This document shows positions 16,115-25,412 of a stretch of 64,000 nt of DNA, one piece after another. The stretch is from NCBI GenBank assembly GCA_035647615.1, contig DASRND010000029.1, forward strand, positions 62,001 through 126,000, written 5' to 3'. This DNA is from Bacteroidales bacterium (lineage in GTDB: Bacteria > Bacteroidota > Bacteroidia > Bacteroidales > 4484-276). A model generated the notes under the pieces. That model was given only the letters and a program-made list of their open reading frames with translations. It was not told where the DNA came from and did no database searches. Position numbers and translations under genes: made by a program. Numbering within the stretch: the first letter of the stretch is position 1; each line of letters begins with the position of its first letter.

Positions 16115-18886
16115 ATGAACAAACAAAAACTTGCTGCTAAAATTTGGGCATCTGCTAATCAGATGCGTTCTAAAATTGAAGCCAACGAATACAAAGACTA
16201 CATTTTAGGTTTCATCTTCTATAAATACTTATCAGAAAAGGAACTCCAATTTGCAAAGAAAGAAGACTTCACTGAGGTGGATATAAAAGCACTTAGCGAA
16301 GAAGACACTGAAACCGTTGAACACATCAAAAGCAATATTGGGTACTTTATAGCTTATGACAACTTGTTCTCTACTTGGATTAGCATGGGCAAGGACTTTG
16401 ATGTTGCTAATGTTCGTGATGCTCTTTCTGCTTTTAGCCGCTTGATAAGTCCTGCTCACAAGAAACTGTTTGACGGAATCTTTGACACTTTACAAACTGG
16501 ACTAAGCAAATTGGGTGACAGTGCAGCTTCGCAAACAAAAGCCATTCGTGACTTACTGCATTTAATCAAGGATATTCCAATGGATGGCAGACAGGATTAT
16601 GATGTGCTTGGCTTTATTTATGAATACCTAATTGGAATGTTTGCTGCAAATGCAGGAAAAAAAGCGGGTGAATTTTACACTCCGTATGAAGTTTCAGTTC
16701 TTATGTCAGAAATAATTGCACATCATTTAAGAGACAAAAAAGAAATTCAAATTTATGACCCGACAAGTGGTTCGGGTTCTTTACTTATCAATATTGGCAG
16801 TAGTGTTGCGAAACACATTGATGACGAAAACAACATAAAATTCTACGCTCAAGAACTCAAAGAAAACACATACAACTTAACTAGGATGAACCTAGTAATG
16901 AGAGGACTTTTGCCAAACAATATTATCACACGAAACGGAGACACTTTAGAAGATGATTGGCCATATTTCGATGAAAACAACCCGATACACACTTACAATC
17001 CACTTTATGTAGATGCCGTAGTTTCCAATCCCCCCTATTCTCAAAAGTGGGATCCTTCCCACAAAGAAGCCGACCCACGTTATTCAAGGTTTGGACTTGC
17101 ACCTAAATCAAAAGCAGATTACGCTTTTTTACTACACGACCTTTTTCACATCAAGCCTGATGGAATTATGGCAATTGTATTGCCACATGGTGTTTTATTC
17201 CGTGGCGGTGAGGAAAGCGTTATTCGTGAAAAATTAATTGAAGCGAATCACATTGATACAATCATTGGTTTGCCACCAAGTATATTTTTTGGTACAGGCA
17301 TTCCGACAATCGTAATGATATTAAAACAGAAACGTGCCAACACAGATGTATTAATAGTTGACGCTTCTAAAGGTTTTGTTAAAGAAGGGAAAAATAATAA
17401 ACTACGTGCCTCTGACATTAAACGAATTGCTGATGCAGTTCGTGACCGTGAATCATTCCTAAAATTTTCAAAAGTTGTAACTCGAGAAGAAATCAGAGAG
17501 AATGAGTACAACCTAAATATTCCACGTTATGTTGATTCTTCTGAGAATCCTGAAAGTTGGGACATCTACGCTTCTATGTTTGGAGGTATTCCAGAAAATG
17601 AAATTGACGACTTGCAAAATTATTGGGACGCATTTCCACAATTGCGAGAAACACTATTTGCCAAAAACTTACCCATTAACTCAAACTTAATTGTACAAGA
17701 CATCAACGCTGCAATAAAAGAACATGAAAGTGTTCAAGCATTCGTAAGCGGTTTCAATACAGCATTTTCGGATTTTGATAGTTTTTTGAAAACCGAATTA
17801 TTGACCAATATCCTAACCGTAAAAATTAACAGAGAAAAAACAGTTTTAAGTGACGACATATTTAAGCGATTGGAAAACATCAAGCTGATTGATAAATATG
17901 AAGCCTACCAATTGTTAGACAACGAATGGGATGTAATCAAAGTTGATTTGGAGATTATACAAACAGAAGGATTTGAGGCAACCAAAAAAGTTGACCCAAA
18001 CATGGTTACCAAGAAAAAAGACGGAGTTGAGCAAGAAGTGCAAGACGGTTGGATGGGTAGAGTAATGCCTTTCTTATTAGTGCAGGAAACCTACTTGCAA
18101 GAGGAGTTAAATATTTTGAGAGCCAAAGAAAATAGAGTTACTGAAATTGCCACAGAATTAGAAGAAATCATTGATTCACTTTCGGAGGAAGAAAGGGATA
18201 CAAGTATTTTAAATGACAATAATGATGCTTTTGTGGTAAAAGAACTCAACGAATATTTGAAAGAGATTTTTGCCGATGTTGAAACCGATGAAATCAAAGC
18301 AATAAAAGAGTATCTGAACTTATTGGAAAGTAAAGCCAAGAAGCTCGAAAAAGAAAACTTCATCAATTCTCAGAAGGAGATTGATTGGACTAAAATGGAG
18401 GCTAACAAAGACGGAACATTTGGCAAGCCTGCTGTAAACAAGTATTTATTTGAATTGCAATCAACGTTTACTTTCCCTGAAGAATCTTTTGAAAACAAGA
18501 TGGTTAAAACAGCTGCCTTGTTAGTAAGCGAGAAAGAATTGAAGGCTGAAATAAAAGCGGAATCCGCTGCACTTCATTTAAAGACAAAAGAAACGATTGA
18601 AAACCTGACAAACAAACATGTTTATGAATTGCTTGATTTAAAATGGATTGCTCCAGTTGTTTCATCGTTGAACAACTTACCTGAAACCATCAGCACTCAA
18701 CTTACCAATAAAGTACAGGTACTTGCTGACAAATACGCTATTACTTATTCGGACGTAGCAAAAGAAATTAAAGAAGCAGAAAGCACCTTATCATCATTGA
18801 TTGGCAACCTAGAAGGCAACGAGTTTGACATGAAGGGTTTGAACGAATTGAAATCACTTTTAAAAACAACAGAGCAAAATGGCTAA
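16115..18886 (+). CDS. hsdM: type I restriction-modification DNA methyltransferase subunit HsdM, 923 aa
   Basis: HsdM methylates adenine (N6) at a bipartite site set by HsdS. Visible features are the N-terminal helical domain (LAAKIWASANQMRSKIEANEYKDYILGFIFYKYLSEKE), AGEFYTPYEVSVLM at about 186, motif I DPTSGSGSLL (D215 onward) for S-adenosylmethionine, and catalytic motif IV NPPYS (305-308). The methyltransferase core ends near residue 500. The protein then runs on for about 420 residues, with glutamate- and lysine-rich coiled coil (roughly 630-880), so it is longer than most HsdM subunits of about 500 residues. The extension may mediate contact with HsdR or HsdS. It overlaps hsdS by 8 bp (ATGGCTAA). 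Confidence 0.95.
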   Translation: MNKQKLAAKIWASANQMRSKIEANEYKDYILGFIFYKYLSEKELQFAKKEDFTEVDIKALSEEDTETVEHIKSNIGYFIAYDNLFSTWISMGKDFDVANVRDALSAFSRLISPAHKKLFDGIFDTLQTGLSKLGDSAASQTKAIRDLLHLIKDIPMDGRQDYDVLGFIYEYLIGMFAANAGKKAGEFYTPYEVSVLMSEIIAHHLRDKKEIQIYDPTSGSGSLLINIGSSVAKHIDDENNIKFYAQELKENTYNLTRMNLVMRGLLPNNIITRNGDTLEDDWPYFDENNPIHTYNPLYVDAVVSNPPYSQKWDPSHKEADPRYSRFGLAPKSKADYAFLLHDLFHIKPDGIMAIVLPHGVLFRGGEESVIREKLIEANHIDTIIGLPPSIFFGTGIPTIVMILKQKRANTDVLIVDASKGFVKEGKNNKLRASDIKRIADAVRDRESFLKFSKVVTREEIRENEYNLNIPRYVDSSENPESWDIYASMFGGIPENEIDDLQNYWDAFPQLRETLFAKNLPINSNLIVQDINAAIKEHESVQAFVSGFNTAFSDFDSFLKTELLTNILTVKINREKTVLSDDIFKRLENIKLIDKYEAYQLLDNEWDVIKVDLEIIQTEGFEATKKVDPNMVTKKKDGVEQEVQDGWMGRVMPFLLVQETYLQEELNILRAKENRVTEIATELEEIIDSLSEEERDTSILNDNNDAFVVKELNEYLKEIFADVETDEIKAIKEYLNLLESKAKKLEKENFINSQKEIDWTKMEANKDGTFGKPAVNKYLFELQSTFTFPEESFENKMVKTAALLVSEKELKAEIKAESAALHLKTKETIENLTNKHVYELLDLKWIAPVVSSLNNLPETISTQLTNKVQVLADKYAITYSDVAKEIKEAESTLSSLIGNLEGNEFDMKGLNELKSLLKTTEQNG

Positions 18887-20090
18887 AATCAATACAAACC
18901 CCGAAGTACGTTTTGCTGGTTTTGAACAAGATTGGGAAGAACGAGAACTAAGCAAAATCTTGAAGGAGCGAAAAGTAATGCAAAAGATTACCGAAGATGC
19001 TCCGATACTTGCTTTTGCAGCAGGTCAAGGTGTTATTGACAGAAGCGAAAGAAAATCCAACAATCGAGACCATTTAACGCATGACCAAGAGAATAAAATT
19101 TATAAACTCACTGAATTAAATGACATAGTTTATAATCCTTCCAATCTTAAGTATGGAGCAATAGACCGCAACAAGCACGGACGTGGTGTAATTTCGCCAA
19201 TTTATGTAACCTTCACTACAGAAGAAGAGCCTTCGTTTGTAGAACTCATTGTAAAAAGTGAAAAGTTCAAATTGCGAGCATTGCAATATGAAGAAGGAAC
19301 AGTTGTCAAGAGACAATCTGTTAAACCTGAAAATCTATTATCTCTTAAAGTCAATATTTCATCATCAAAAGATGAACAGAAGAAAATTGGGGAGCTTTTT
19401 GACTCTTTAGAAACCCTAATAAAGCTTCATCAAGTAAAACGTAATAAATTATTAAATGTAAGAAGATCAATAATTCAAAAGTTGTTCCCAAAATTAGGTT
19501 CAAATTTGCCAGCAGTACGTTTCAATAATTTTTCTGATAGTTGGAAAGAACTTGAGATTGGACTGCTGGCAGATAGACATGATAATCTTCGAGTTCCAGT
19601 TAAAGCAGATAAAAGAGTTGCTGGACAGACACCTTACTATGGTGCAAATGGAATTCAGGGTTATGTAAAAGGACACACACATGAAGGAGAGTTTATACTA
19701 GTTGCAGAGGATGGTGCTAATAATTTAAAAAATTATCCAGTACAATATGTAAACGGCAAGATTTGGGTCAATAATCACGCCCATGTTCTCCAAGCTAAAA
19801 AAGGTATTGCAAATAATATTTATTTAAAATACGCAATCTCTTCTACTAACATAGAACCTTTTTTAGTTGGTGGTGGGAGAGCAAAATTAAATTCAGAACC
19901 AATGATGAAGATAAAGGTGTGGATTCCTGAGGATATTAAAGAACAAGAAAAAATAGGAACCTACCTTTATTCAATCGATCAACTTTTAAGCCTTCATGTA
20001 GAGGGGTTAGAAAAAATAATAAACATTAAAAAAGCTTGTTTTGAAAAACTGACATCTGCCACTTCAAAACACTTTGCACAAATAAAATAG
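18879..20090 (+). CDS. hsdS: type I R-M specificity subunit HsdS, 403 aa
   Basis: HsdS decides which bipartite DNA site is methylated or cut. It has the usual twofold layout. The first target-recognition domain (about 8-150) opens with PEVRFAGFEQDWEERELSKIL. A conserved helical spacer follows (about 165-205: KKIGELFDSLETLIKLHQVKRNKLLNVRRSIIQKLFPKL). The second target-recognition domain (about 208-345) opens with PAVRFNNFSDSWKELEIG. The C-terminal conserved region (EKIGTYLYSIDQLLSLHVEGLEKIINIKKACFEKL) pairs with the spacer as an antiparallel coiled coil. The start overlaps hsdM and hsdR follows 6 bp later. The length is typical, and only one hsdS copy is present, with no inverted repeats or recombinase that would allow shuffling. 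Confidence 0.94.
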   Translation: MAKINTNPEVRFAGFEQDWEERELSKILKERKVMQKITEDAPILAFAAGQGVIDRSERKSNNRDHLTHDQENKIYKLTELNDIVYNPSNLKYGAIDRNKHGRGVISPIYVTFTTEEEPSFVELIVKSEKFKLRALQYEEGTVVKRQSVKPENLLSLKVNISSSKDEQKKIGELFDSLETLIKLHQVKRNKLLNVRRSIIQKLFPKLGSNLPAVRFNNFSDSWKELEIGLLADRHDNLRVPVKADKRVAGQTPYYGANGIQGYVKGHTHEGEFILVAEDGANNLKNYPVQYVNGKIWVNNHAHVLQAKKGIANNIYLKYAISSTNIEPFLVGGGRAKLNSEPMMKIKVWIPEDIKEQEKIGTYLYSIDQLLSLHVEGLEKIINIKKACFEKLTSATSKHFAQIK

Positions 20091-20096
20091 TTTAAG

Positions 20097-23000
20097 ATGA
20101 CTTTCAAAACAGAAGCAGAATTTGAAGAAGCCTTGATAAAAGTCCTTTTGAATAAGGGTTGGACGGAAGTATTGAAACGTCCTACTGAAAAAGACTTGCT
20201 CCAAAATTGGGCGAACATACTTTTTGAAAACAACAGGGGTAAAGACCGATTAAATGACTTTTCACTTACCGAAGGGGAAATGCAACAAATTTTAGAGCAG
20301 ATAAATGCTCTAAGAACTCCATTAAAATTAAACGGCTTTATCAATGGAAAAACAGTTTCCATAAAAAGAGATAACCCTGTCGATAAACTTCATTTTGGCA
20401 AAGAAGTAAGTTTAAAGATTTACGACAGACTTGAAATTGCGGCAGGACAAAGCCGTTACCAAATTGCCCAACAACCCATTTTCCCAACCAAGTCAAAAAT
20501 CTTAAATGACAGGCGTGGCGACTTAATGCTTCTAATCAACGGTATGCCGGTCATTCATATTGAATTAAAAAAGAACGGTGTTTCTGTAAGTCAAGCATGT
20601 CATCAAATTGAAAAATATTCAAGAGGTGGCGTTTTTTCTGGCTTGTTTTCTCTGGTACAGATTTTCGTGGCAATGGAGCCAAAAGAAACGGTTTATTTTG
20701 CCAATCCTGGCCCTGATGGCAAATTCAACAAAGACTTTTATTTCCATTGGGCTGACTTTAACAATGAGCCAATAAATGATTGGAGTGAGATTGCTTCTTC
20801 GTTATTGTTTATTCCAATGGCTCACCAATTAATTGGTTTCTACACTGTAGCAGACAGCAACGATGGTGTTTTAAAAGTCATGCGGAGTTATCAATACTTT
20901 GCAGCCAATGCCATCTCAGATAAAGTTGCCAAAACAGATTGGAAAAGTAAACATGCTTTAGGCGGTTACATTTGGCACACCACAGGTTCGGGCAAAACCA
21001 TGACCAGCTTTAAATCTGCCCAATTGATTGCCAATTCGCAAGATGCAGACAAGGTAATTTTCTTAATGGACAGAATTGAACTTGGAACACAATCATTGAA
21101 AGAATATCGTGGTTTTTCAGATGAAAATGAAGACATACAAGCCACGGAAAACACAGGTGTTTTGGTCACGAAACTCAAAAGTTCAGACCCTGCAAATACG
21201 TTGATTGTAACTTCAATCCAAAAAATGAGCAACATTAAAGATGAAGAAGACGGGCTAAATGCTCACGACATTTTGCTCATGAATAAAAAGCGAATCGTTT
21301 TTATAGTGGATGAAGCACACCGTTCAACTTTCGGTGATATGCTCATCACGATTAAAAAGACTTTTACTTCTGCCATCTTCTTTGGCTTTACAGGAACTCC
21401 AATTCAGGAAGAGAACCAAAAGAAATTGAACACCACATCAACGGTGTTTGGGGATGAATTGCATAGATACAGTATTGCAGATGGTATTCGTGATAAAAAT
21501 GTTCTCGGTTTTGACCCATACAAAATACTTACTTACAGAGACCGTGATTTGCGATTAGCTGTTGCCTTAGAAAAAGCAAGGGCAAACGATGATGCGGAGG
21601 CATTGGCAGACCCAAGAAAAGCAAGAGTATTTAATAAATACATGACTAGAGTTAGAATGGCTGGACATTTTGAACCTTCAGGTCGTTATGTTCGAGGAAT
21701 TGAAGATTACTTGCCCACTTCACAATATGACCGTGACGAGCATCATCAAAAAGTAGTTGAAGACATTTTAAGCAATTGGATAGTACTTAGTCAAAACGAT
21801 AAATTCCACGCCATTTTTGCTACAAGCAGCATAGCCGATGCAATTTTATTTTACCGTTTATTCAAAGCAGAAAATCCAAACTTAAAAATAACTGCATTAT
21901 TTGACCCACATATTGACAACAACGGAAATACTGAATACAAAGAGGACGGTCTTGTTGAAATAATGACCGACTACAATGAACGATATGAGCAAGATTTCAG
22001 ACTTGCCAATCATGCCAAATTCAAAAAAGACATTGCTGCAAGACTTGCACACAAAGAGCCTTATTTAAGAATAGAATCTACACCGCATAAGCAAATAGAT
22101 TTATTGATTGTGGTTGACCAAATGCTTACAGGTTTTGACTCCAAATGGATTAATACTTTGTATATGGATAAGGTTCTCCATTATGAAAATATTATCCAAG
22201 CATTTTCACGAACTAATCGCCTTTTTGGTCCTGACAAACCATTTGGTACAATAAGGTATTACCGTTTGCCTCATTCGATGGAACGAAACATCAATGATGC
22301 AATAAAATTATATTCTGGCGACAAACCTGTTGGATTATTTGTTGAACATTTAGATACGAATCTCAATTCAATGAACTTTGTTTTTGAGCAGATAACTCAA
22401 TTATTTCAAACAGCAGCTATCGACAATTTCGAGAGGTTACCAGACGACTTATCCGAAAGAGGAAGATTTGCCATACTCTTCAAAAACTTCAGCAATTACT
22501 TAGAAGCAGCAAAGATTCAAGGCTTCAATTGGAACAAATTGCAATATGTTTTTGGAAAAGGCAAAGTAATTATTGAAATGGCATTAGATGAAAATACTTA
22601 TTTGATTTTAGCCTTGCGTTACAAAGAACTATTTAATACAGGTGGTGGTGGTGGCGGTGGTGATGTGCCTTATGAAATTGAGGGTTATTTGACGGAGATT
22701 GATACAGCCAAAATTGATTCAGATTACATGAACTCTCGTTTTGACAAGTACATAAAAGAGCTAAGAAAAGGAGACATTGACCCAACCGAATTGCAAAACA
22801 CATTAGACGAGTTGTATAAATCATTTGCAACATTGACACAAGAAGAACAGAAATATGCTAATCTCTTTATTCGTGACGTTCAAAGCGGAGTTGCTAAATT
22901 AGAGAGTGGCAAAACCTTTAGAGAGTATATCACAGAATACGAGTTCAATGCAAAGAATGACCAAATAAAAAGAATTTCGACATTACTTGGACTTGATGAA

Positions 23001-23216
23001 TCAAAACTTCGGACACTGATGTTATCTGGAGTTACAGAACTAAATATTAATGAATATGGAAGATTCGATGAATTGAAAAACACGGTTGACAAGGACAAAG
23101 CAAAAGCATATTTTGAAAAACTTGAAGGGACAACGATTCCACCTTTCAAAGTAAATATGAGAGTATATAATTTATTACAAAGATTTATAATTGAAGATGG
23201 TTTTGACATTGAATAA
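20097..23216 (+). CDS. hsdR: type I restriction endonuclease subunit HsdR, 1039 aa
   Basis: HsdR is the motor and nuclease that translocates and cuts unmethylated DNA. The N-terminal nuclease domain has a PD-(D/E)XK-like site with D142 (RRGDLMLLINGMP) and E156/K158 (IELKK). The superfamily 2 motor follows: Walker A TTGSGKT near residue 297, the DEAH box VDEAHRS near 405, FGFTGTPIQ (motif III), and a second RecA lobe (VDQMLTGFDSKWINTLYMDK, QAFSRTNRLF). A run of seven glycines (849-855) separates the motor from a C-terminal helical region that contacts HsdM/HsdS. No stop or frameshift is seen, so the system looks intact. Confidence 0.95.
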   Translation: MTFKTEAEFEEALIKVLLNKGWTEVLKRPTEKDLLQNWANILFENNRGKDRLNDFSLTEGEMQQILEQINALRTPLKLNGFINGKTVSIKRDNPVDKLHFGKEVSLKIYDRLEIAAGQSRYQIAQQPIFPTKSKILNDRRGDLMLLINGMPVIHIELKKNGVSVSQACHQIEKYSRGGVFSGLFSLVQIFVAMEPKETVYFANPGPDGKFNKDFYFHWADFNNEPINDWSEIASSLLFIPMAHQLIGFYTVADSNDGVLKVMRSYQYFAANAISDKVAKTDWKSKHALGGYIWHTTGSGKTMTSFKSAQLIANSQDADKVIFLMDRIELGTQSLKEYRGFSDENEDIQATENTGVLVTKLKSSDPANTLIVTSIQKMSNIKDEEDGLNAHDILLMNKKRIVFIVDEAHRSTFGDMLITIKKTFTSAIFFGFTGTPIQEENQKKLNTTSTVFGDELHRYSIADGIRDKNVLGFDPYKILTYRDRDLRLAVALEKARANDDAEALADPRKARVFNKYMTRVRMAGHFEPSGRYVRGIEDYLPTSQYDRDEHHQKVVEDILSNWIVLSQNDKFHAIFATSSIADAILFYRLFKAENPNLKITALFDPHIDNNGNTEYKEDGLVEIMTDYNERYEQDFRLANHAKFKKDIAARLAHKEPYLRIESTPHKQIDLLIVVDQMLTGFDSKWINTLYMDKVLHYENIIQAFSRTNRLFGPDKPFGTIRYYRLPHSMERNINDAIKLYSGDKPVGLFVEHLDTNLNSMNFVFEQITQLFQTAAIDNFERLPDDLSERGRFAILFKNFSNYLEAAKIQGFNWNKLQYVFGKGKVIIEMALDENTYLILALRYKELFNTGGGGGGGDVPYEIEGYLTEIDTAKIDSDYMNSRFDKYIKELRKGDIDPTELQNTLDELYKSFATLTQEEQKYANLFIRDVQSGVAKLESGKTFREYITEYEFNAKNDQIKRISTLLGLDESKLRTLMLSGVTELNINEYGRFDELKNTVDKDKAKAYFEKLEGTTIPPFKVNMRVYNLLQRFIIEDGFDIE
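22641..22661 (+). repeat. GGT-type triplet microsatellite inside hsdR
   Basis: Seven consecutive glycine codons, six of them GGT and one GGC, encode residues 849-855 of HsdR. The unit is 3 bp, so slippage would change the linker length but not the reading frame. Confidence 0.9.
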
Positions 23217-23503
23217 AATATCTCCCACGCATTTGCAAGCACATTGCCAAAGCCGCTCAAGCCCAAGCACAAACCAAAGCTTTGTCAAAGAGCTTGCAAA
23301 GCCAATCCTGTCGAAAGAAAAAGAAAGCACGGGCATACAAAAAAGTGTATAAATTATTGGGTAATAAGTGGTTAAATGGAACTTAGAGCAATAAAGAAAA
23401 TTAACGATAACTTGAAAATGAAGTGCTTCGAAATGCCCAACGCTTCATACACAAGCCGTTGTAAGCAAGATTGAAAAAAGAATAAACAAACTGAGATTCA
23501 TGT
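23217..23503. other. non-coding 3' flank of the type I R-M island
   Basis: No convincing gene is present. The stretch is AT-rich like the hsd genes, with many A runs and CCAAAGC/CAAAGC-like words near 23250-23300. It marks the right side of the imported-looking region. I see no integrase, no tRNA and no clear direct repeat with the left edge at 15800-15850. Confidence 0.5.
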
Positions 23504-23547
23504 AAGCCTGACAGGTTGTAACGAAAGTATACCTGTCAGGCTTTTTT
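23504..23547. terminator. bidirectional rho-independent terminator
   Basis: A perfect 13-bp stem (AAGCCTGACAGGT at 23504-23516 with ACCTGTCAGGCTT at 23531-23543) has a 14-nt loop and is followed by TTTT on the plus strand. On the minus strand it lies 39 bp past the hutH stop, so it can end both hsdR and hutH transcripts. Confidence 0.85.
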
Positions 23548-23585
23548 GGTTTGCATTGCGCAAAGCGGATTTTACCGCAACGAAC

Positions 23586-25109
23586 TTACAGCACATATTT
23601 GGAGACATCCTCACCGGGAATTTCAAAATCGAGTATGCGCAGGAAACGTACGGTGGCGTTGAGGTCTTCGTACATCACTTTGTCGTTTTGGATAAACTTG
23701 ACCTGCTTGCGATAATCGGCTAAAAGTTTTTCGAGATATGGCGAAGTCTTGGCAGGCCGGCGAAATTCTAATGCCTGCGCCGCGTTGAAAAGCTCGATAG
23801 CAAGGATGCGTTCGAGATTTTCCAGTACACGGTAGGCTTTGGTGGCGGCGTTGGCGCCCATACTCACATGGTCTTCCTGCCCCTGCGACGATTGGATGGT
23901 ATCGACAGAAGCGGGAGTGCACAATTGCTTGTTTTGGCTTACAATGGAAGCGGCAGTGTATTGCGGGATCATAAAACCGGAGTTTAATCCCGGATTAGCC
24001 ACGAGAAAGTTGGGCAGGTCGCGCTTGCCGTCGAGGAGCTGGTAGGTGCGTCGTTCGGAGATGCTGCCCAGCTCGGCCATGGCAATGCACAGGTTGTCGA
24101 GCGCCAGCGCCAGTGGCTGTCCGTGGAAGTTGCCGGCAGAGATGATCAGGTCTTCGTCGGGGAAGATGGTGGGATTATCGGTAACGGCATTGATTTCCAT
24201 ACGGAAAACGTAGGCTACGTAATCTATCGAATCTTTGCTGGCGCCGTGCACCTGTGGGATGCAGCGGAAAGAGTAGGGATCCTGAACATGTGCTTTCTTG
24301 CGGTTGATCAGTTCGCTGCCTTCGAGAACCTGGCGGATGCGGCTTGCTGTTTTAATCTGTCCGCGGTGATGGCGTATCTGCTGGATGAGATCGTGAAACG
24401 GCTCGATACGCCCGTCGAAGGCGTCGAGAGAAAGCGCTGCGATAATGTCGGCTTGCCGCGAAAGCCTGAAAATGCGCAGACAAAGCATGATGCCGTATGC
24501 GCTCATAAACTGGGTACCGTTGAGCAGCGCCAGCCCTTCTTTGCTTTGCAGCGTGAGAGGTTCCCAACCCATAAGCTGGAGCATGCGGCGCGAAGGCATC
24601 TTTTCGCCACGAAAATAGACTTCACCTTTGCCAATAAGCGGCAACGACATGTGTGCCAGCGGCGCCAGATCGCCGGAAGCGCCCAGCGATCCCAACTGAT
24701 AAATGACGGGCTGCACATCGTTGTTGAAAAAGTCGATGAGGCGCTGCACCGTTTCAAGCTGCACGCCCGAATGGCCATAAGAGAGGGCGTGTACCTTGAG
24801 CAGCAGCATAAGCTTCACAATTTCACGCGGCACCTCATCGCCCATTCCGCAGGCATGCGACATCACCAGATTTTCCTGCAACTGGCTAAGATCATCTTTG
24901 GAGATGGTGACGTTGTGCAAAGAGCCAAAACCGGTATTGATACCATATACCGGCTCGTTGCTGCTGGCCATCTTTTTGTCGAGATAGGTGCGGCAACGAA
25001 CGATTTTTTCGCGTGCCTCCTCTGAAAGCTCCAGCGTAAACTTTTCACGGATAATGGTTTCGATGTCTTCGAAGTTCAATAGCTTGGTGCTGATGGAATG
25101 TACTGCCAT
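23586..25109 (-). CDS. hutH: histidine ammonia-lyase
   Basis: This enzyme turns L-histidine into urocanate and ammonia, the first step of histidine degradation. The start at 25109 (MAVHSISTKLLNFEDIETII) gives 507 residues, the family size; the longer open frame would add a non-conserved tail. The MIO cofactor-forming triad Ala-Ser-Gly sits at 144-146 in GSLGASGDLAPLAHM. The selectivity pair is Ser-His (84-85 in NLVMSHACGMG), typical of histidine lyase rather than tyrosine or phenylalanine lyases. NPGLNSGFMIPQYTAA and the SSQGQEDHVSMG segment are also family signatures. No other hut genes lie in the window, so urocanate handling must be encoded elsewhere. It has its own -7 element. Confidence 0.95.
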   Translation of the reverse strand: MAVHSISTKLLNFEDIETIIREKFTLELSEEAREKIVRCRTYLDKKMASSNEPVYGINTGFGSLHNVTISKDDLSQLQENLVMSHACGMGDEVPREIVKLMLLLKVHALSYGHSGVQLETVQRLIDFFNNDVQPVIYQLGSLGASGDLAPLAHMSLPLIGKGEVYFRGEKMPSRRMLQLMGWEPLTLQSKEGLALLNGTQFMSAYGIMLCLRIFRLSRQADIIAALSLDAFDGRIEPFHDLIQQIRHHRGQIKTASRIRQVLEGSELINRKKAHVQDPYSFRCIPQVHGASKDSIDYVAYVFRMEINAVTDNPTIFPDEDLIISAGNFHGQPLALALDNLCIAMAELGSISERRTYQLLDGKRDLPNFLVANPGLNSGFMIPQYTAASIVSQNKQLCTPASVDTIQSSQGQEDHVSMGANAATKAYRVLENLERILAIELFNAAQALEFRRPAKTSPYLEKLLADYRKQVKFIQNDKVMYEDLNATVRFLRILDFEIPGEDVSKYVL

Positions 25110-25141
25110 GGTCGTTTGATGTTTTGATAAAAATATGTCGG

Positions 25142-25149
25142 CAAAAGTA
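25142..25149 (-). promoter_or_regulatory. -7 element TACTTTTG for hutH
   Basis: On the minus strand TACTTTTG fits TAnnTTTG, 33 bp before the ATG at 25109. This supports the shorter start, because the upstream in-frame start would lie beyond the promoter. Confidence 0.5.
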
Positions 25150-25356
25150 GGGTAAAATAGCTCCACGCCATGAAGGAGTTGTTCAACAATTGTTGTCACT
25201 TGTAATGGTTTTAAAGCTACCAAAGAAATCCACTGTCCGCTAATTTCCGCGAATTAAGCGAATGAAAACGAAAAATGAGTTGATGTTAATTCCTTTTTGT
25301 TCGGTGTTAATTGGTGGGCAATTCCTAAAGAATATTGACAAATTGTATTTCAGGTT

Positions 25357-25389
25357 TTTGGTGGGATGATCAAAACATTCCTATATTTG
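25357..25389 (+). promoter_or_regulatory. promoter of the first coiled-coil gene
   Basis: TTTG (25357-25360), a 21-bp spacer and TATATTTG (25382-25389) match the Bacteroidota consensus, 23 bp before ATG 25413. Confidence 0.65.
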
Positions 25390-25412
25390 TATTCGTTTTG
25401 ATTGTCACAATT

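Noticed and set aside
15800..23503. integrative element boundaries (att sites) around the R-M genes
   Set aside because: No integrase, no tRNA at either edge and no clear direct repeat could be found by eye.
24123..25025. 300-codon open frame on the plus strand
   Set aside because: It is antisense to hutH, which has the complete MIO motif and the right length.
23586..25109. tyrosine or phenylalanine ammonia-lyase
   Set aside because: The selectivity pair is Ser-His, as in histidine lyases, not His-Leu or Phe-Leu.
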